Notes: generated by a model not told the origin, from the sequence alone. A DNA stretch of 64,000 nt from Longimicrobium terrae (GCF_014202995.1 NZ_JACHIA010000003.1:186001-250000), one strand, 5' to 3'. Positions 51,759-62,045 are shown, numbered from the stretch's first letter. Numbers and translations: made by a program.

Positions 51759-52844
51759 TCAGCCGGCGCTCCCATCCACCACTTCCCGCCACGCGCGGGC
51801 AATGCTCACCAGCGCCGCGTGCGCGCCGGGCGACACGCCGGTCATGTGGATGAAGCCGTGCCCGTGCGCGGGAACGTGCATCCGCCGCACGGGCGTCCCC
51901 GCCTGCGCCATCGCGTCGAAGTACGCGTCGCCCTCGTCGCGCAGCAGATCGAAGCCCGCCGTCACCCCCAGCGCGGGCGCCATCCCGGAGAGATCCTCCG
52001 CGAACAGCGGCGACACGCGCGGATCCTCTTCTGCCACGCCCGTCCCGTTCAGGTAGAAGCCGTTGAACGCGACGCGGTCCTCGTAATCCAGAAAATATCC
52101 GCGCCCGAACAGCGCCTGCGACGGCCGTGCGGTCACCGTGTCCGCCGCGGGATAGATGACGAGTTGTGCCACCGGCGGCGCGTCGCCCCGAATCTGCCGC
52201 GCGGTCACGGTCGTGAGGGTGGCGCCCGCGCTGTCGCCGCCGAGCGCCACCCGCGCCGGGTCCGCGCCCAGTTCCGCCGCGTGCGCCTGCGCCCACCGCA
52301 GCGCCGCACGCGCATCCTCCAGCGCGGCGGGAAACGGGTGCTCCGGCGCGAGGCGGTAGTCCACCGACAGGATGTGCATCCCTGCTTCGCGGCAGAGGAT
52401 GCGGGACGGCTCGTCGTGCGTGTCCAGGTCGCCGACGGTGAACCCGCCGCCGTGCAGGTACACCGTCAGCGGCGCGGGGCCGTCGATCTCCGGCGCGTAG
52501 TGCCGCATCCGCAGCGTCCCGCCCGGCCCGTCCACCCGCAGATCGCGGACGCGCGCCACCGGAGTGCGCGGCCACTGGAACACGAGCGTTTCCCGCCGGT
52601 AGCGCGCCCGCGCGACGTCCAGCGTCGGCTCGGTGAGTCCATACGGATTGCGCCGCCGGCGGAGCATGCGGATCAGCTGGACGTGCGGGTCCAGCGTCCT
52701 CCCGTCTACCGTCACGGGCGGCTGGCCGGACAGGCGCACGGCCGCGGACGCGGAGAGCCGGCCGATCATCCGCCCCACCATCGCCTCCATCCGCTCGGCG
52801 ACAGACAGCCGCGGCGCGGGCGTTTCCGCGTCGGCGCCGCTCAT
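51759..52844 (-). CDS. Alpha/beta hydrolase of the HSL (esterase) family
   Basis: 361 aa; ATG 52842-52844 overlaps the stop of the monooxygenase gene (TGATG). The oxyanion motif HGGGF is at 131-135, the nucleophile in GDSAG at 203-207 (S205), and late Asp and His in AGFDLLRDEG and HGHGFIHM. This is the hormone-sensitive-lipase esterase group. Coupled expression with a Baeyer-Villiger monooxygenase suggests that it hydrolyses the ester or lactone formed there. Confidence 0.93.
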   Translation of the reverse strand: MSGADAETPAPRLSVAERMEAMVGRMIGRLSASAAVRLSGQPPVTVDGRTLDPHVQLIRMLRRRRNPYGLTEPTLDVARARYRRETLVFQWPRTPVARVRDLRVDGPGGTLRMRHYAPEIDGPAPLTVYLHGGGFTVGDLDTHDEPSRILCREAGMHILSVDYRLAPEHPFPAALEDARAALRWAQAHAAELGADPARVALGGDSAGATLTTVTARQIRGDAPPVAQLVIYPAADTVTARPSQALFGRGYFLDYEDRVAFNGFYLNGTGVAEEDPRVSPLFAEDLSGMAPALGVTAGFDLLRDEGDAYFDAMAQAGTPVRRMHVPAHGHGFIHMTGVSPGAHAALVSIARAWREVVDGSAG

Positions 52845-54334
52845 CACGCGGCTCCCGCGTAGCTCTGCGTCATCCGGTACTCCGCGGGATCGAAGCGCGC
52901 CAGCCGCCGCCGGAAGCGCCAGGTGAAGTCCGGCCATAGTGTGCTGTTGCGGCCGGTCGCGTCCAGGTACCAGCTCGCGCAGCCGCCCTGCGTCCACACG
53001 GTGCCGCGCATGCGCCTGTCTACTTCCGCCACGAACGCGGCCTGCGCCTCCGGCCGCGGCTCCAGCGCGCCCACGCCATTTTGCGCCATGTGCCGCAGCG
53101 CGCGGATCACGTGCTCCGCCTGTGCCTCGATCATGTACACCACGGAGGTGTGGCCCAGACCGGTGTTGGGGCCCAGGAGGATGAAGAGATTGGGAAATCC
53201 CGCCACGGTCGTCCCCAGGTGCGCGCGCGGGCTGCCGTCCCACGCCTCCGCCAGCGTGCGGCCTTCCCGCCCCCGCGTCACCGGGCCCAGCGGCGGGTCC
53301 GTCGGCCGGAAGCCGGTGCCGAAGATGATGGCGTCCACCTCGCGTTCGGCGCCATCGCGCGTGATGATGGAGTGCGCGCGGACCTCGGCGACCGCGTCCG
53401 TCACTACCTCCACGTTGGGACGCGTGAGGGACGGCAGGTAGTCGTTGCTCAGCAGCACGCGCTTGCACCCCATGGTGAAGTCCGGCGTCAGCGTGCGGCG
53501 CAGCGCGGGATCGGGGACGCTGGCGCGCAGGTGCCGCAGCGCCGTCCGCTGGGCGAGCCGCATCGCCCGCGGGTTGCGGAAGCCGAAGACGAACGCCTCG
53601 CGCGCCAGGTAGATGCCCGCGCGCACCGCCCGCTGCGCCGCGGGCACACGGCGAAAGAACGACTGCCTCCGCCGGCCGAGCGGCCGGTCGTGGCGGGGAA
53701 TGATCCACGGCGGCGTGCGCTGGAACAGGAACAATCGGCCGACGACGGGCTGGATGGCGGGGACGAACTGGATGGCCGACGCGCCCGTGCCGATCACCGC
53801 CACCCGCTTGCCCGCCAAGTCGAACGAGTGGTCCCACCGTGAGGAGTGAAAGGCGCGGCCCCGGAAGCCGTCCAGCCCGGGGATGGCGGGAATCATGGGA
53901 TCGCTGAGCGCGCCGGCCGCCATCACCAGCACCGGGGCCACGAACTCCGCGCCGCCGGCCTGTACGCGCCACACCTGCCCGGCCCCATCCCACTCCGCGC
54001 CCGCAACCTCATGGCGAAAGCGGACATGCGGCAGGATCCCGTGTTCCTCCGCGACCCGCTTCAGGTACGCCTGGATCTCTGGCTGGCGGGAAAAGCTGTG
54101 GCTCCACTCCGGATTGGGCGCAAACGAAAAGGAGTACAGGTGCGACTGCACGTCGCACGCGGCGCCGGGATAGGTGTTGTCGCGCCAGGTGCCGCCCACG
54201 TCGCCCGCGCGCTCCAGCACCACGAAGTCGTCCCTGCCCTCCTGGCGCAGACGGATGGCCATCCCCAGCCCGCTGAACCCGCTTCCGATGATGATGATCC
54301 CCGTCCGCATCGCCGTACCCGCCACCGCTGTCAC
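52844..54334 (-). CDS. Flavin-containing Baeyer-Villiger-type monooxygenase
   Basis: 496 aa from GTG 54332-54334; ATG 54310 (residue 9) is an alternative. FAD motif GSGFSG at 17-22 and the NADPH motif GTGAS near 182. The BVMO fingerprint FxGxxxHxxxW is F157-R-G-R-A-F-H163-S-S-R-W167. It would insert oxygen next to a carbonyl to give an ester or lactone, using NADPH and O2. The downstream esterase could open the product. The substrate is unknown. Confidence 0.93.
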   Translation of the reverse strand: MTAVAGTAMRTGIIIIGSGFSGLGMAIRLRQEGRDDFVVLERAGDVGGTWRDNTYPGAACDVQSHLYSFSFAPNPEWSHSFSRQPEIQAYLKRVAEEHGILPHVRFRHEVAGAEWDGAGQVWRVQAGGAEFVAPVLVMAAGALSDPMIPAIPGLDGFRGRAFHSSRWDHSFDLAGKRVAVIGTGASAIQFVPAIQPVVGRLFLFQRTPPWIIPRHDRPLGRRRQSFFRRVPAAQRAVRAGIYLAREAFVFGFRNPRAMRLAQRTALRHLRASVPDPALRRTLTPDFTMGCKRVLLSNDYLPSLTRPNVEVVTDAVAEVRAHSIITRDGAEREVDAIIFGTGFRPTDPPLGPVTRGREGRTLAEAWDGSPRAHLGTTVAGFPNLFILLGPNTGLGHTSVVYMIEAQAEHVIRALRHMAQNGVGALEPRPEAQAAFVAEVDRRMRGTVWTQGGCASWYLDATGRNSTLWPDFTWRFRRRLARFDPAEYRMTQSYAGAA

Positions 54335-54698
54335 TCCCGGTCAGAGAAGATCGTTGTCGTCCGCAATCCCGTCACAGTGCCCCGCGCGGCGGAAAACGAC
54401 CGTGCGCGCACGTTCATCGGGAAACAGACGCCGCGCGTTCCCTTGCATCCCGCACGCCGCCGGCACGCGCAGGGCGATGAGCCGCGCGGGTGATCGCACG
54501 TGCTGTCACCTTGCGTCCGCTTGCCCGCGGGCGCGCAGAACATTTGATTTCACGCCGTGATCTCCATCGTCTTCCCCCGGCGCGCCTGTCCTCCGTCCCG
54601 GTGGAGAAACTTGCGGGAGGGGCGCGCCGTATCCGCAGTGCCGGCAACGAGATCCGCGCCCGTGACCCGCTTGCGCTCCGCCCCGTACAGGTGAATCC

Positions 54699-55202
54699 GT
54701 GATCCCCATCCACAAGACCGGCCTTGCCCTGGCCTGCGCGTGCGTGCTGATGTGTGCCCCCGCGCGGGCGCAGACCTCGCCGGATACCGCCGGCCTGTAC
54801 GACCTTTCCGCGGTGGAGGTCATGCCGCGCCCGCTGAACGCCGCCGACCTCGAAGCCGTCATGGAGGCCAACTATCCTCCGGCGCGGCGCGCGGCCGGCG
54901 TTTCCGCGCAGGTCACGGTGCGCATCGTTGTGGGCGCGGACGGATTGCCGCGGGACACGCGCGTGGTGGCATCCACCGATTCCGCGTTCGACGCGCCGAC
55001 GCTGCAGGCCGTGAAGCTGCTGCGCTTTTCGCCCGCGCGCGTGGGCGGCCGGGCGGTACAGGTGCACGTGCAGGTTCCCATCTACTGGCAGACGCTGAGC
55101 GACACCAAGCCGCCCGCTCCGTCTGCGCTCCCGGCAAGACGCCCGCTAGCGGCAACTGATCATCCTGCTCCACTGATTCCACGCTGCACGATTCGCGAAT
55201 GA
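54699..55202 (+). CDS. Secreted TonB C-terminal-domain protein (one domain)
   Basis: 167 aa, GTG start. Signal peptide to PARAQ (about 25). Residues about 35-135 form a TonB C-terminal domain (VEVMPRPLNAADLEAVMEANYPPARRAAGVSAQVTVRIVVGADG... FSPARVGGRAVQVHVQVPIYW). There is no N-terminal membrane anchor or Pro-rich spacer as in true TonB, so it cannot take energy from ExbBD in the usual way. The stop overlaps the next start (ATGA). First of a tandem family. Confidence 0.85.
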   Translation: MIPIHKTGLALACACVLMCAPARAQTSPDTAGLYDLSAVEVMPRPLNAADLEAVMEANYPPARRAAGVSAQVTVRIVVGADGLPRDTRVVASTDSAFDAPTLQAVKLLRFSPARVGGRAVQVHVQVPIYWQTLSDTKPPAPSALPARRPLAATDHPAPLIPRCTIRE

Positions 55203-55954
55203 CGACGATCCACAGAGCGGGATGGATGATGGCGTGCGCCGCGCTTCTCGCCGCCGCTCCCGCCGCCGCGCAGCAGGCGCCCGCGGCGCAGGTGTACGAA
55301 CTCCGCTCGGTGGAGATCGCCCCGCGCCCGCTCAACGCGGCGGAGATGGCGGCGTTGCTGAACAGCCTGTATCCGGCGTCCCTGCGCGCCGCGGGCGTGT
55401 CGGGAACCGTACGCGTGTCGATGATCGTGGGCACCGACGGAACGCCGCGTGAGGCGCACGTGCTGGAATCCGCCGACTCCGCCTTCAACGCGCCGACGCT
55501 GGCCGCGGTGCAGACGCTGCGCTTTTCGCCCGCGGAGCTGAACGACCAGCCGGTGAACGTGCGCGTGGAACTGCCCATCGCATGGCAGGCGTCCTCGCCG
55601 GAAACCGCGGCCCCGGCGGATTCGGGAGCGGCGGCGCCGGATTCGCTGCGGGGACTCGAACTCAGCGCGGTCAGCGTGCAGCCGCGGCCCATCAATATCG
55701 GCGATCTGGTGAACCAGATGGCGGTGCTGTATCCGCCCGACCTTCGCGCGGCCCGCATCGGCGGAACCGTGCAGGTGCGCATGCTCGTGGGCGCGGACGG
55801 ACGGACGTATTCTCCCCGCGTGACGCGAACCACCAATGCACGGTTTGACGGGCCGACGCTTCGCGCCGTTTCCGTGCTGCGGTTCAGCCCCGCGCAGCGG
55901 AACGGCGAGGCGGTTCCGGTCTGGGTGGAGCTTCCGCTCGTCTGGACACGGTGA
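55199..55954 (+). CDS. Secreted protein with two TonB C-terminal domains
   Basis: 251 aa. Signal peptide ends AAAQQ (about 25). Two TonB C-terminal domains at about 33-130 and 155-251: each has PRP-N, a YPP/YPA..LR motif, GTVxVxMIVGxDG and a final RFSPA...VWVELP strand. The second domain is diverged. Starts within the preceding stop. The first domain is nearly identical in DNA to those of the next two genes, indicating recent duplication. Function unknown, periplasmic. Confidence 0.85.
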   Translation: MTTIHRAGWMMACAALLAAAPAAAQQAPAAQVYELRSVEIAPRPLNAAEMAALLNSLYPASLRAAGVSGTVRVSMIVGTDGTPREAHVLESADSAFNAPTLAAVQTLRFSPAELNDQPVNVRVELPIAWQASSPETAAPADSGAAAPDSLRGLELSAVSVQPRPINIGDLVNQMAVLYPPDLRAARIGGTVQVRMLVGADGRTYSPRVTRTTNARFDGPTLRAVSVLRFSPAQRNGEAVPVWVELPLVWTR

Positions 55955-57200
55955 CCGCGAGCATGCCCGCGATGCGCCGCGACAACCCGTGGCGCATCCG
56001 TCTGCCCCAACTTTCCTGGTGTGAAATGAACAAGCCGTTTGTCGCCGCGCTCTTCGCGGCGGTGCTGACCGCCGCTCCCGCCGCCGCGCAGCAGGCGCCC
56101 GCGGCCCAAGTGTACGAACTCCGCTCGGTGGAGATCGCCCCGCGCCCGCTCAACGCGGCGGAAATGGCGGCGCTGCTGAACAGCCTCTACCCCGCCACCC
56201 TGCGCGCCGCGAGCGTGTCGGGAACCGTACGCGTGTCGATGATCGTGGGCACCGACGGAACGCCGCGTGAGGCGCACGTGCTGGAATCCGCCGACTCCGC
56301 CTTCAATGCGCCGACGCTGACCGCCGTGCAGACGCTGCGCTTTTCGCCCGCGGAGCTGAACGACCAGCCGGTGAACGTGCGCGTGGAGCTGCCCATCGTT
56401 TGGCAGGCGCCCGCGCCCGCGCCCGAGCCCGCGCCGGTGGCCGCCGCGCCCGCGAACCTGGCCGCGCCGGATACCACGGGGATCTACGAGTTGAAGGACG
56501 TAACGGTGCAGCCGCGGCCCATCAACGTGCCGGAACTCCAGCGCGCGATGGAACTCTCGTATCCGGAAGCGCTCCGGTTCGCCGGCACCACCGGTATGGT
56601 GCAGGTGCGTTTCGTGGTGGAAAAGGATGGACGGACCAGCGGAGCAACCATCACGCGCAGCACGGAGATCGGCTTCAACAACCCCACCGTGTACTCCGTG
56701 AGCGCGCTCCGCTTCAGCCCGGCGCGCGTGAACGGGCGGCCCGTACGCGTGTGGGTGGAACTGCCGATCCAGTGGCAGGTGGCGCGGTGACGGTCATCAA
56801 CCGCAAGCAGGTGGAGTCGGGCGTGCTGAAGCGGCTGGCACTCTGCGCGGCGATCCTCGCGAGCGCTCCCGCCGCGGCACAGCAGGCGCCCGCGGCACAA
56901 GTGTACGAACTCAGCTCGGTGGAGATCGCCCCGCGGCCGCTGAATGCGGCGGAGATCGCGGCGCTGCTGAACAGCCTGTATCCCGCCTCCCTGCGCACCG
57001 CGGGCGTGTCGGGAACCGTGCGTGTGTCGATGATCGTGGGCACCGACGGAACGCCGCGTGAGGCGCGCGTGCTGGAATCGGCCGACTCCGCCTTCAACGA
57101 GCCGACGCTGACCGCGGTGCAGACGCTGCGCTTTTCGCCCGCGGAACTCAACGACCAGCCGGTGAACGTGCGCGTGGAGCTGCCCATCGTCTGGCAGGTG
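55291..57200. repeat. Three near-identical 300-bp TonB-domain repeats
   Basis: The first TonB domains of the genes at 55199, 56026 and 56787 share long runs of identical bases (about 55291-55600, 56103-56410, 56900-57200), for example GGAACCGTACGCGTGTCGAT and GTGGGCACCGACGGAACGCC. They are recent tandem copies and potential sites for recombination. Confidence 0.85.
56026..56790 (+). CDS. Secreted protein with two TonB C-terminal domains, paralogue
   Basis: 254 aa from ATG 56026 (MNKPFVAALFAAVL), signal peptide to AAAQQ. A GTG at 55951 overlapping the previous stop would add 25 residues and is an alternative. The first domain repeats the preceding gene almost word for word (LNAAEMAALLNSLYPATLRAASVSG). 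A PAPEPAPV linker joins the second domain (about 165-254), which ends VWVELPIQWQVAR. Together with its neighbours it forms a translationally coupled set. Confidence 0.85.
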   Translation: MNKPFVAALFAAVLTAAPAAAQQAPAAQVYELRSVEIAPRPLNAAEMAALLNSLYPATLRAASVSGTVRVSMIVGTDGTPREAHVLESADSAFNAPTLTAVQTLRFSPAELNDQPVNVRVELPIVWQAPAPAPEPAPVAAAPANLAAPDTTGIYELKDVTVQPRPINVPELQRAMELSYPEALRFAGTTGMVQVRFVVEKDGRTSGATITRSTEIGFNNPTVYSVSALRFSPARVNGRPVRVWVELPIQWQVAR

Positions 57201-57575
57201 CCCGCGGCCGAGCCCGCCCCGGTGGCCGCCGTGCCCGCGAACCTGGCCGCGCCGGATACCACGGGGATCTACGAGTTGTCGGACGTCACGGTACAGCCGC
57301 GGCCCATCAACCTTCCGGAACTCCAGCGCGCCATGCTGGATTGGTATCCGGAGATCCGCAGCACCGGCCACGACTACGGCACGGTGCAGGTGAGGTTCGT
57401 GGTGGAGCCGGATGGGCGGCCCAGCGGATTCACCGTCACGCGCAGCACGGACGTCGCCTTCAACAACCCCACCATCCGCTCCGTCAGCAGGCTGCGCTTC
57501 AGCCCGGCGCGCGTGAACGGGCGCCCGGTGCGCGTGTGGGTGGAGTTGCCGATTCAGTGGCAGGTAAGCAACTGA
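56787..57575 (+). CDS. Secreted protein with two TonB C-terminal domains, paralogue
   Basis: 262 aa, GTG 56787 overlapping the preceding stop (GTGA). Signal peptide with a long n-region ends AAAQQ (about 32). First domain matches the two previous genes; second domain (about 165-262) ends VWVELPIQWQVSN and is closest to the second domain of the preceding gene. A GTG at 56823 would give a shorter signal peptide. A hairpin terminator follows at 57681-57713. Confidence 0.85.
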   Translation: MTVINRKQVESGVLKRLALCAAILASAPAAAQQAPAAQVYELSSVEIAPRPLNAAEIAALLNSLYPASLRTAGVSGTVRVSMIVGTDGTPREARVLESADSAFNEPTLTAVQTLRFSPAELNDQPVNVRVELPIVWQVPAAEPAPVAAVPANLAAPDTTGIYELSDVTVQPRPINLPELQRAMLDWYPEIRSTGHDYGTVQVRFVVEPDGRPSGFTVTRSTDVAFNNPTIRSVSRLRFSPARVNGRPVRVWVELPIQWQVSN

Positions 57576-57680
57576 TCCCGGTTATCGTGCGGCGGATGTG
57601 CCGCTGAACGGCGGTCGGGCGCGCGGGCGGATTGCCATCCACCGGCCGCGCGGTACAGCGCTCGACAGATCGCGATCCGA

Positions 57681-57713
57681 ACGGGGGCGGGGCCGAAGCG
57701 GCTCCGCCCCCGT
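57681..57713 (+). terminator. Intrinsic terminator of the TonB-domain operon
   Basis: 14-bp stem (57681-57694 with 57700-57713, one wobble) and loop GAAGC, followed by GTTC. Confidence 0.65.
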
Positions 57714-57883
57714 GTTCATGAGAGGCGTGGGATGGAGACGATTACGCCTGTCCGGCCGTGGACATCCGCCGTCCGTCGCAGCCGCCCTTCAAGCCCGGCT
57801 GACGACCTTGCGCATTTCTTAATCCGCCAGTACCTGTTGGATTGATTCGTTGATTCAGTCTCCCGAAGAGAGAAAGGAAACCG

Positions 57884-58270
57884 ATGAGGATCTCACGATT
57901 CCACACGCTTTCGGCGCTGCTCGTGGCGGGTATGTTCGCCACCGGCTGCGGCGAGGCGCCCACGGCCGCGGCTCCCGCCGTGGCCCGCCGCGACGTCACC
58001 CCTGCCCCGCTGAGCGTGACGGTGTACTGCCCCGATCCGCGGGACTACTCCACGAACCGGTTCAACTGCACGGCCACGGCGTCCGGCGGCAGCGGCACCG
58101 GCTACAGCTTCGTCTGGCACAGCGGGACGGAGTACTACGACCAGGGCGGCATCAGCAGGGCGTGGGTTCCCTGCCAGAGCCAGGGATACAGCGGCTACCT
58201 GACCGCGTACGGGGTGATGACGGACAGCAACGGCACCACCCAGTACGGCTACTACTCGCGCTCCTGCTGA
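57884..58270 (+). CDS. Small lipoprotein, hypothetical
   Basis: 128 aa from ATG 57884 with AAGGAAA 3 nt upstream. Signal peptide ends MFATGC, a lipobox at residue 22. The mature part begins with an Ala/Pro-rich linker and continues with a beta-rich segment holding four cysteines (CPDP; NCTATASGG; VPCQ; SRSC), similar in style to the C-terminal domain of the lipoprotein at 18461-19105 (Ser/Gly/Tyr-rich, WHS/WSS). No family recognised. Confidence 0.65.
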   Translation: MRISRFHTLSALLVAGMFATGCGEAPTAAAPAVARRDVTPAPLSVTVYCPDPRDYSTNRFNCTATASGGSGTGYSFVWHSGTEYYDQGGISRAWVPCQSQGYSGYLTAYGVMTDSNGTTQYGYYSRSC

Positions 58271-58349
58271 CGGCTCGGGATGCATCCGCAGTCCGGAACC
58301 GGACATCGGCCGCGCTGCGGGAACATCGTTGCGTGGATCGACCGTGCGA

Positions 58350-58385
58350 GATGCGAGGCGGAGCGAGGGTGCTCCGCCTCGCATC
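58350..58385. terminator. Strong intrinsic terminator
   Basis: Perfect 15-bp stem (58350-58364 with 58371-58385), loop GAGGGT, directly followed by TTTTC. It separates the lipoprotein from the next TonB-domain gene. Confidence 0.85.
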
Positions 58386-58496
58386 TTTTCCGGCGCGACT
58401 ACGGGACTGGCGGCGGCGCGGTTAGATTACCGGTCTTCGCCCGCCCCGCAGACGGGTTCGGCACCTCGATTCGCGGATCACCGGCAGGAGTGCGTC

Positions 58497-58949
58497 ATGA
58501 AACGGTTGATGATGATCGGCGCCTGTGCCGCCGCCGGGTGTGCCTCTCCGCTCGCCGCGCAGCAGGACACGGCGGCCGCCCGCACGACCACGACCACGAC
58601 CGAGACCGACCCCTCGTCCACCAGCCCCTATGCGGTCACCACCGCGGCGCGCCCGCTGAACGTGGAAGCGGTGGTAGAGGCGATGAAGAACACCTATCCG
58701 CCGGTGCTGAACGGTGCAGGCATCGGCGGCCGCGTCGTGGTCTCGCTGGTGGTGGGCACCGATGGCGTGCCGGCCGATCTGGAAGTGGTTTCCACCGACC
58801 ATCCCCTGTTCAACGAGCCGACGCTTGCCGCCATGCGGCTGCTGCGGTTTGCGCCGGCGCAAACGGATGGGCACCCGGTGCGGGTCCGCGTGCGCATCCC
58901 GCTGGAGTGGCGGGTGGAGGAGCCGCTGCCGCCCGCCCCCAAGCCGTAG
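58497..58949 (+). CDS. Secreted TonB C-terminal-domain protein (one domain)
   Basis: 150 aa from ATG 58497 with CAGGAG upstream. Signal peptide ends LAAQQ (residue 23). A Thr-rich linker (TTTTTTETD) leads to one TonB C-terminal domain (about 47-140): AARPLNVEAVVEAMKNTYPPVL, GRVVVSLVVGTDG, FAPAQTDGHPVRVRVRIPLEW. It lacks a membrane anchor like the other family members, and is related to the array at 54699-57575 although separated from it by the lipoprotein gene. Confidence 0.85.
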   Translation: MKRLMMIGACAAAGCASPLAAQQDTAAARTTTTTTETDPSSTSPYAVTTAARPLNVEAVVEAMKNTYPPVLNGAGIGGRVVVSLVVGTDGVPADLEVVSTDHPLFNEPTLAAMRLLRFAPAQTDGHPVRVRVRIPLEWRVEEPLPPAPKP

Positions 58950-59161
58950 CGGCTCGTCTCCCGGGCACCGCCGGATGCGGATCTGCGGCGGGCGGATGAT
59001 GGAAATGTGTAAGCGCGGGGCGCGGCTGATGGGCCCCGCCCCGCATCGTTTGCGGCGCATGCGTGCGGGATGGACGGCGGGCTGTTAGATTGGCCGCCTT
59101 TCCGAACCCGGCACCCGGGTTGCGGGCACGTTCACCAGCAGAGCACGGGCGGCGCGTCCTC

Positions 59162-60712
<1,551 letters not shown>

Positions 60713-60758
60713 GGAGTGCGTGAGTGCTGGGTACGTGAGTGCGTAAGTGGTTGAAGCG

Positions 60759-60801
60759 AAACGGAAAGGCCCGCCGGTTTCTCCGGCGGGCCTTTCCGTT
60801 T
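60759..60801 (+). terminator. Very strong intrinsic terminator
   Basis: Perfect 19-bp stem (60759-60777 with 60783-60801), loop TTTCT, after the carboxyltransferase gene. GTGCGTGAGTGC units precede it at 60717-60745. Confidence 0.9.
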
Positions 60802-60906
60802 TACGCCACGTGCGGACTGTCCTTTTTTGACGACATTCCGCCGTGCGCTGCGTCCGGTTACCTTGGTCGCGTCAGGTTTGCGCTACCATCAACCGAGCTC
60901 TGATCC

Positions 60907-61425
60907 ATGCTCTTCCCCCCACCGCCGTGGACGAATGGACCCATCCGGCTGTACCATGGGACCGGACTGGCCTCGGCCACCGAGATTCTCGCCACGGGCG
61001 TCGTCGTAAGCAGAGGCAGACCAGGTACAGATTTCGGACCCGGGTTCTATACCACAACGCTCGAGCGGCAGGCGCAGACCTGGGCGTACGAGCAGGCGGA
61101 CCGCGACAACGCACCCGCGGCGGTCGTGGCGCTTGATCTCAGCCGCGAGGACTTGGCCGGACTGGCCACTCTGTCTTTTGTGCGCGGTGATTTCGCCGCC
61201 GAGGACTTCTGGAGCTTCGTGGTGCACTGCCGGTTGGCGCTGGACGGAGGTCATGCCCGGTGGGGCGGGAACAAGCTGTACGATGTTGTCGCCGGACCTG
61301 TGAGTTCGTTCTGGAAGCAGCGTTTGCTGATCGCGAACGTGGACCAGATCAGCTTTCACTCGTTTGCTGCCCAGAACATCTTGAACGCCGCCCCCAAGGA
61401 GATCTCATGGATATCGAACCGCTGA
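60907..61425 (+). CDS. DUF3990-like protein (possible ADP-ribosyltransferase toxin)
   Basis: 172 aa from ATG 60907. LYHGT at residues 15-19 and DFGPGFYTTTLERQAQTWA from residue 42 fit the His and Tyr positions of an ADP-ribosyltransferase-like core in DUF3990 proteins; SFVVHCRLALDGG lies near where a catalytic Glu would follow (candidates EDLAG and EDFW). No signal peptide. It overlaps the next small gene by 19 nt, so the two are probably expressed together. Toxin activity is inference from fold and arrangement. Confidence 0.6.
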   Translation: MLFPPPPWTNGPIRLYHGTGLASATEILATGVVVSRGRPGTDFGPGFYTTTLERQAQTWAYEQADRDNAPAAVVALDLSREDLAGLATLSFVRGDFAAEDFWSFVVHCRLALDGGHARWGGNKLYDVVAGPVSSFWKQRLLIANVDQISFHSFAAQNILNAAPKEISWISNR

Positions 61426-61751
61426 AGAACGCATTCTGGGCGATCGTTGTCGACTGCCTGGTACAGTTCCACGGAATGCCTCGCGGCGAGGCAACGTCCG
61501 CCGCCGACGCGCTGCGCGCTCGAGTCGGTGTCCCGCTGCCCGTTGCCGGACCCGCGGCACCTTGGGAAAGTGACCTGTTCTACCACAACGAACCGCTTTA
61601 CGTCGCCGACGACATCGCGGGCCGGGATGCGGATGCCACAGCCATCGAGGCTGAGTACGAAGCCATTCAGGACAGGCACTATGGGCCGGCGGAGCAGATC
61701 GCGTTCGGCCCGGGGTTCCGTGCTTCTTCCTCCTTGGGGGCTTCAGGATAA
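61407..61751 (+). CDS. Small acidic protein overlapping the DUF3990-like gene (possible antitoxin)
   Basis: 114 aa from ATG 61407 with AAGGAG 5 nt upstream; it lies 19 nt inside the previous gene in another frame. Acidic, with a helical N-terminus (MDIEPLKNAFWAIVVDCLVQFHGM) and a central DLFYHNEPLYVADDIAGRD; the C-terminal part is Gly/Ser-rich. No family recognised. Its strong ribosome site, size and position suggest a cognate inhibitor of the upstream protein, which is not proven. Confidence 0.55.
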   Translation: MDIEPLKNAFWAIVVDCLVQFHGMPRGEATSAADALRARVGVPLPVAGPAAPWESDLFYHNEPLYVADDIAGRDADATAIEAEYEAIQDRHYGPAEQIAFGPGFRASSSLGASG

Positions 61752-61813
61752 AGCCGCAGCGCCCATCTCCCGCCGCATCTGCCACGCCATGCTGAATCAG
61801 CGCATCCCAAGGA

Positions 61814-61842
61814 TTGACATATACTTAGGGATTGCCTAGATT
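61814..61842 (+). promoter_or_regulatory. Candidate sigma-70 promoter of the L,D-transpeptidase gene
   Basis: TTGACA (61814-61819), exactly 17-bp spacer, TAGATT (61837-61842). The start is about 215 bp upstream of the gene at 62059, leaving a long leader that contains a 58-codon open frame. Confidence 0.5.
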
Positions 61843-61868
61843 ATAGGCACAACAAAAAACACATACGG

Positions 61869-62045
61869 ATGGACGCGGGACGGGCCGCGAAGCGCCTGAG
61901 GGACGGCGCATTCGCGGAACGCGATCCTGCGCGGATTTCTCCGCCTCCATCTCTTCCATATGACGCCGCCGGGACCACACGTACGGGGCGTCCGCGACGC
62001 GAACTGATTCGGAAGCGGGCCCGCACGGCCGCGACCGCTTACTAG
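61869..62045 (+). CDS. Possible leader ORF (58 aa), low support
   Basis: ATG 61869 opens 58 codons, rich in Arg and Ala (MDAGRAAKRLRDG...), ending at TAG 62043-62045, 13 nt before the transpeptidase ATG. It lies wholly in the leader of the mRNA expected from the promoter at 61814-61842. It could be a short upstream ORF or chance. There is no strong ribosome site and no recognisable homology. Confidence 0.2.
   Translation: MDAGRAAKRLRDGAFAERDPARISPPPSLPYDAAGTTRTGRPRRELIRKRARTAATAY

Noticed and set aside
52156-53842. Plus-strand frames opposite the monooxygenase and esterase genes
   Set aside because: Catalytic motifs are all on the minus strand; the plus-strand products are low-complexity.
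54699-57575. Considered as true TonB energy transducers
   Set aside because: They have cleavable signal peptides and no N-terminal membrane helix followed by a Pro-rich spacer, and no exbB/exbD genes are adjacent.
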